This document shows, in pieces, positions 59,001-64,000 of a stretch of 64,000 nucleotides of DNA. Positions within the stretch are counted from its first letter, which is position 1. Every line of letters begins with the position of its first letter. The stretch spans positions 89,108,501 through 89,172,500 of the forward strand of contig CM059585.1 in assembly GCA_030407085.1 (NCBI GenBank), in the 5' to 3' direction. The position numbers and the translations under genes were made by a program. Source of the stretch: Trichopria drosophilae. Its lineage: Eukaryota; Arthropoda; Insecta; Hymenoptera; Diapriidae. The notes beneath the pieces are model-generated. The model saw nothing but the letters and a program-made list of their open reading frames with translations, was not told the origin of the DNA and searched no databases.

Positions 59001-60780
59001 AAGAAATGTATTATATTTTTCGAAAATTATAACTTGTGAGGTATTCACCTTTCAGTATTATTTTTATCCTTAATCAGCAATTTCTATTTCTTCATTCTCT
59101 TCATTAGCATCTTCAAAGATTGTCATGGCATTTTTGAGCAAAGAAAGAAAACTGAAGTTTTTCAAACTCTCATGCGTATAAAAAGGAATTATGGAATTAT
59201 TTCACAAAATACCAGTATCCCCATATTTAATTTGTAAGCTATTCACGACAAATCTTTCGCGTTTCTCTTTTCTTTGTATCCCGTATCAGTATTAAAGGCA
59301 GTATTCAGCGAATCATTCCATTTTTTTTTACTTTGGTGCAAAGATCAGTCGATGTGAATCTTTTATGCCTTTCGTACTAAACCACGCACAAAAGTTGAAG
59401 CAAAATCAGCTAATTGATAATCTCGCAGGCATAAAAGGAAGAGATTCTTAGAGCGTGACTCAGCTTGAATATATAAATGATGTACTCGAGAGAGGGGCAG
59501 GTTACATCCGAGTCACTGCTCGGTCACTTTCTTCGCAAGATATACACTGCACGTCCCGATTCGGCGCTTCCTGGTATAAGCTCCAGGTTTCGCACTCCAG
59601 ACGTTACGTAGTCCACGCCATTATTCTCTTTGTGTACGCATTATATCTTGTTGGACGGCGTGCATATTAAATCGTTGGTTATGAAAAAGACTTGCATAAT
59701 AATTTAATAATTATATGCAGAAAGTTTGAAGCGTTCTTACGAATGAGTTCAATATGAATTGATTACCTTATTTTGAAGTAAGTAAATTAGTTGAACGTTG
59801 GATATTCTGACCTCTCTGTAAAGTAACCTTAAGGTTAGGAGAACGCTAAATGACTTGAACTGTTAAGTATTCAGACATTAAGGTCAATAAAATTATATAT
59901 TCCGTTAAATTTCAGCACTATTATCAATCGACAAATCAGGGAAATATAGAAATCATCAAAAGGCACCAAATAGGTTCCACTCCTTGATAGTATGGGATTT
60001 TTACCCGCTAAAAACTGACTTCCTGAACAACAATAGATGGTTTAGTCTTTTGTGCCACCCAGGAACACAAGTCAGTTTAGGGGGCTGTTTGACGAAAGTG
60101 GGAGGTGTTCACTTATGCATTACAATAGAAAAATGTTTCACCACCATCGATTAAAATCCACAAACTATCAACACAAGCACTAGTAAGGGATTTCATATCG
60201 GGGGACGTCACTTCCTGACTCCTTCTAAGTTCAACCGAGTCAGAACGTGTAGGGCTAACTTCCTCAATCATAATTAATAAAAGCAGTGGAAATTTTAAGA
60301 ATGACTGCTGTGTATTAAAATCTATCCATGGCAGTGAAATTGCTCTCTGATTTTCCTCCTGCTAAAGTTTTTGTCGATTTCCTACTAAGTTTACATCTGA
60401 AAAAGAGTTGATCAATCAAGTCATGAGCAATATCATATTCGTCTTTTCATGATCGTCATTACATCTTTATTTTGGTTATACGAGTACTGTAGTTCCTCCC
60501 TTTAAATGCCTCCACTTATGTATTCCCCCACTCTTAAGTTATGAGAGAGTCCTCCATCCTGTTACATGCTTGAATGGGTGGAAAATAACGTAGAAGAAAC
60601 AAATTTATCCAAATTATTAAGGGAAAGTATAAAAAATAAGAAAGAGATCAGGAGTAAAAAAGGTGATACATCCATTCACTTTTCATCCGCCGAACATAAA
60701 CAATAGATAGTATCTCCCATTTCATATGCTCTTCGATGCATAAATAATTATGAGAAAGCTGGAATAATAATTCGCGCCAA
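56041..60780. other. Intergenic DNA without a supported gene
   Basis: AT-rich with small open frames only. A weak tRNA-like pair (gtggctcatttgg near 56742 and ggatttaaattcc near 56809) and an A run at about 58880-58898 are the only landmarks. Confidence 0.4.
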
Positions 60781-61620
60781 ACGACTATTACAACTGAATC
60801 GACGTTGAATACAAGTACGTTTGGAACGTAGTTGGTGGCGCTAAAAGTGGCGGAACGTGTCAATGATTCCATTTAAAGAACGAGTCGTGCGTGGAATGTC
60901 CTTCCCCTTTAAAAGGATTACGGGTTGGTCAATCTTGCTAGCGGAACCGTTGAGAAAAATCTTGAGATCGGCCTTGGCGATAAACGGCAAATATGTATCA
61001 CTTTCACGCAAAGGTCCAGCGATCTCGAGCGACTTTTTCCCGACCGAGACCCAGTCCGAATAACCAGTTCTCTAGATCCTTTCAATTTTCGTCGTGATTT
61101 CGAAGTTACATACGCGTTATCTATCAGTCCAGTTGGATTTCGCGTTTGTATTAGCGGGTACCAACCCGAAGAAATTTCGACGTCACGGCTCTCCTAACTC
61201 TTTCTCATGGCCTTGAAACAGTGGTCTTCGCGGTCTAATTCACCGATACCCTTTCATGACGAACACTTTCCATTGTGTAACGGATTTTTTCGCGCACCGT
61301 TCGGCACTGTCCAGGCTCGTATACTGTTGCTCCTGCCTTCGGCACTTTTCCGTCCACACGACGAAGCGCCTTTCGCTCCTGGCCAATCGCCTCTTGATGG
61401 AGAGAAAACGTCGAGGCTCTTGTTATTACTATCATAAGACCGCACTTAAGCGGCGGGGGCGCCGCACCAGCAATTACGACCGTGGTGAATGCGAGATTAA
61501 CGAGTCGGACGCTTTAATTGTTGCAACTTGCATTACCGACGTGCAATTCATTAGTGCAAGCTTCTGCGTAGCGACTGGACATCTACGCCCATAAAAGTTA
61601 TAATTTCTTCCACTGAAGAT
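60781..61620. promoter_or_regulatory. GC-rich island
   Basis: The GC-richest long block outside the protease exons. Five or more open frames of 60-112 codons overlap in several frames on both strands, as expected from composition alone. It carries ggtggcgct at 60834-60842. It may be a promoter or a conserved non-coding element. Confidence 0.35.
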
Positions 61621-62300
61621 TCATTCAATTGGAAACGTTTCCGTCATTGGTGTATCTAATTATTCGGATACGTTATTAGCTGACTATTCCAGCCGAAGCG
61701 ATTTCTAATAGAGTACCTCTGTCATCGGCCAATAGCGAACTGATGTCAAATTGCAGTGGTAAGATTTTGTAAAGCAGAAAGATAATTTATTTTGATAACG
61801 TTGACTGTCATGATGTAAGTTGTTAATCTTCTTTTGACATTGTTGAAGGTTGAAATGGATATTTTTGAGATTGCGCTAATTTATGCTCTCACAATAAGTT
61901 TTTTTTGTGTTTTGTTTGAGCATGGAGTTTGCAAATGCTCATCAAATTTCTTTTTTAATTGATTAAATTTATATTCACGTCTACAATACACGCAGCCTTC
62001 CAAGCTATAGTCCCGTGGTATATAAGAAATTCTTCTGTTTATCCTACCACTATGCAACAGTTTGCGTAGTTTGTATACTGCTGAAAACTTCTAGGGAAAC
62101 ACGCAGTCATTTCTAGATATTTCCCAGCTCATGCTCAGATTTCATTTATATCTTTCTCCAGCCTCCAGCAGGTATATTCAATACTACTATCTATAAACCA
62201 TAACAATTATTTGGCCACCTTAGTTTTGATCATGGCATCTACAATCATGTCCATATCTCAAGGATCTGCGGAATGCCCTGGGTACAATTGGCCTGATTTC
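61621..62300. other. Intergenic DNA
   Basis: Nothing recognised. Confidence 0.4.
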
Positions 62301-62560
62301 ATCCGATTAGAAATAGAGTCCTAGCTAGGATCCACCCTGATTAACCTAACGAAGAATTAATTGGATTTGACTCGAATACAAACCAAGCTCTAGCTGGATT
62401 CTAGCCTGGCTAGCCAGACCCAGTCGGTTACGAAATACAACTAGCCTAGTGCGGTTGGGTTCCTATCTTTGCTCGGTCAGTATCTCAAGTCTAATAGGAC
62501 CCAAGTTAGGAAATCATGACAAGTCTGGTTGGATCCTAAATATAACAAGAGTTTCCCTTT
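62301..62560. repeat. Cluster of CTAGCTGGAT palindromic words
   Basis: gagtcctagctaggatccac (62317), agctctagctggattctagc (62385), ctggctagccag (62406), agtctaataggaccc and agtctggttggatcc recur over 260 bp. Confidence 0.5.
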
Positions 62561-64000
62561 AGTTAGAAAGAATTACATGGGCATGAGCAGTACGCTAATC
62601 AATAATCACAAAACTTAATAGCAATTAACACCAAAGCGCAAAAAATACCCATTATCTGCCTAATATAGACGTCCAGACTATGTACTAATGTATTGCATAT
62701 TTTAATTTTGATTACTTCTTGTTGTACTCTTTCAGTTGGCATATTGAATCTGATAGGAGATAAATTTATCATGAGTCAGAATGGTAAATTATTATTAAGT
62801 GTTGTCTATGAAATGACAGTTACGCAAAGATTCCGATTTAAATCTTTATACCGACGTATAGTAAAGTGTATCAATATCAACCTGAATGTCATTCTGTACA
62901 ATCAATAGGTCAAAAAGATTTATTGTATTTCATGAGATCTTATGGTCACACCTTGAAAGGAATATATCTGCTCATCGTTTCGTTACCAAAGCGTGTGAAT
63001 TTGTTTACTGAAATAAAAATGATTCTCCATGGTTATAAATATAAAAAACGTTACCTATTAGTAAATGAAAACTATCTGCACATTACTGCTCGTTCATGAG
63101 ATCCTTGGGAATTTTACAACGATATGAACAATCTGACTATATTTTGACCAATTTCACAATTTCGATAATTCACAGCGGAAAATCTGCTAAGATATAAAGA
63201 TCTTTCTATCTAATATTCAAAGATTGCAGCGATAGATGCGTAATTTTGTTTACGGCATTTGATTACTTAGTAACTTCTTGTTATGTCTTTTGCGAAATTT
63301 GTGAAAAAAATAACGTCACACGACAGGTTTTGAAGAGTTCAAAAGGATATCATTATTTGTTATTTTGTGAAAAAGGATATGCAGGTCGATAACACTTGTG
63401 ACTGCGAATGCTAGTAACCTTTAAAACAGCATATTGTCATTACGAATAACAAATTTGTATAAACATGCGGTTATGTCGTCACTGTATCAACTAAGAGTAA
63501 TGACTCGATGACGAAATGTGACGTAAAACAGGGAAATTTCCACCTCACGTCATGGGAATGTTTCTCGCAGAAGCTGATGCATTATATACATTTAATTTAA
63601 TTGTAAGAAGACATGCACATTATTAAAAAATGCTATAAATTATTTAATGTCGAATTTCAAGTGCGATTATGTTTTTAACGAAACTTTCTTTGCTGAAAAT
63701 ATGCAGTGATTTAAGTTGGACATAGAAATGTTCTTAATTAAATGTTCTTAAATATTATACTAAATATTATTTATTTTTACGAATTAAAAAATTATTTCAA
63801 ATCGTCGGAGGAAATTACAGCAATATGTTATACGATTACAAAACTTATATCATAAGTCCCAGTTAGATGAAATAAGATAGCTGGACCCTCTATTAGAATT
63901 AACCTCAAAATGTCAGATTCATATCTCAATTATGGCATGATCAAGATTAACTAAAAACGCCTTACTGCTAAAGTCTCCTCCAGTTCCGTGATCTCAACTG
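62561..64000. other. AT-rich intergenic DNA
   Basis: No supported gene to the end of the window. The two overlapping open frames at 62693-63099 have no domains. Confidence 0.4.

Noticed and set aside
61256..61594. 112-codon open frame
   Set aside because: It is one of several overlapping frames in both directions within a GC island; none has a domain.
1..64000. CRISPR array, prokaryotic operons, rRNA genes
   Set aside because: No spaced direct repeats, no dense gene packing and no ribosomal sequence; the DNA is eukaryotic.

Overview
This is an AT-rich eukaryotic window with one spliced protein-coding gene, several families of mobile-element remnants and long stretches of gene-poor DNA. It looks like an insect nuclear genome. 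The evidence is a short interstitial array of the insect telomere unit TTAGG at 54878-54927, a trypsin-like protease built like those of insects, and CR1-group and pogo-like repeats. Local GC-rich islands in AT-rich DNA would suit Hymenoptera, but that is a guess and I cannot name the order or species.

Layout. Positions 1-860 are AT-rich with a GTAC-phased hairpin at 562-714. About 861-5730 is a nearly full-length but dead CR1-group non-LTR retrotransposon: a zinc-finger ORF1, then an endonuclease/reverse-transcriptase ORF2 and a (TCAA)5 tail. Positions 5731-9900 hold small non-autonomous DNA elements, one nested inside an older one. From 25463 down to about 9901 on the minus strand lies the one convincing gene, a secreted serine protease. 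I could join nine coding exons with consistent phases into a 525-residue zymogen: signal peptide, Arg/Pro-rich pro-region, a six-cysteine module, an RR/IVGG activation site and a complete S1A catalytic domain. Its introns carry a pogo-like MITE, a 120-bp tandem duplication, a 500-bp foldback element and tRNA-like relics.

From 25.5 to 64 kb I find no gene I can support. There are GC-richer islands near 27.5, 32.5-33.2, 37.9, 44.2-44.9, 55.3-56.0 and 60.9-61.6 kb that could be promoters, enhancers, non-coding exons or conserved elements. There are also several repeat families, clusters of short palindromes, and a decayed minus-strand coding region of unknown origin at about 45194-46370.

All exon boundaries were read by eye from splice consensus and phase. 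Family names come from motif recognition; no similarity search was run.
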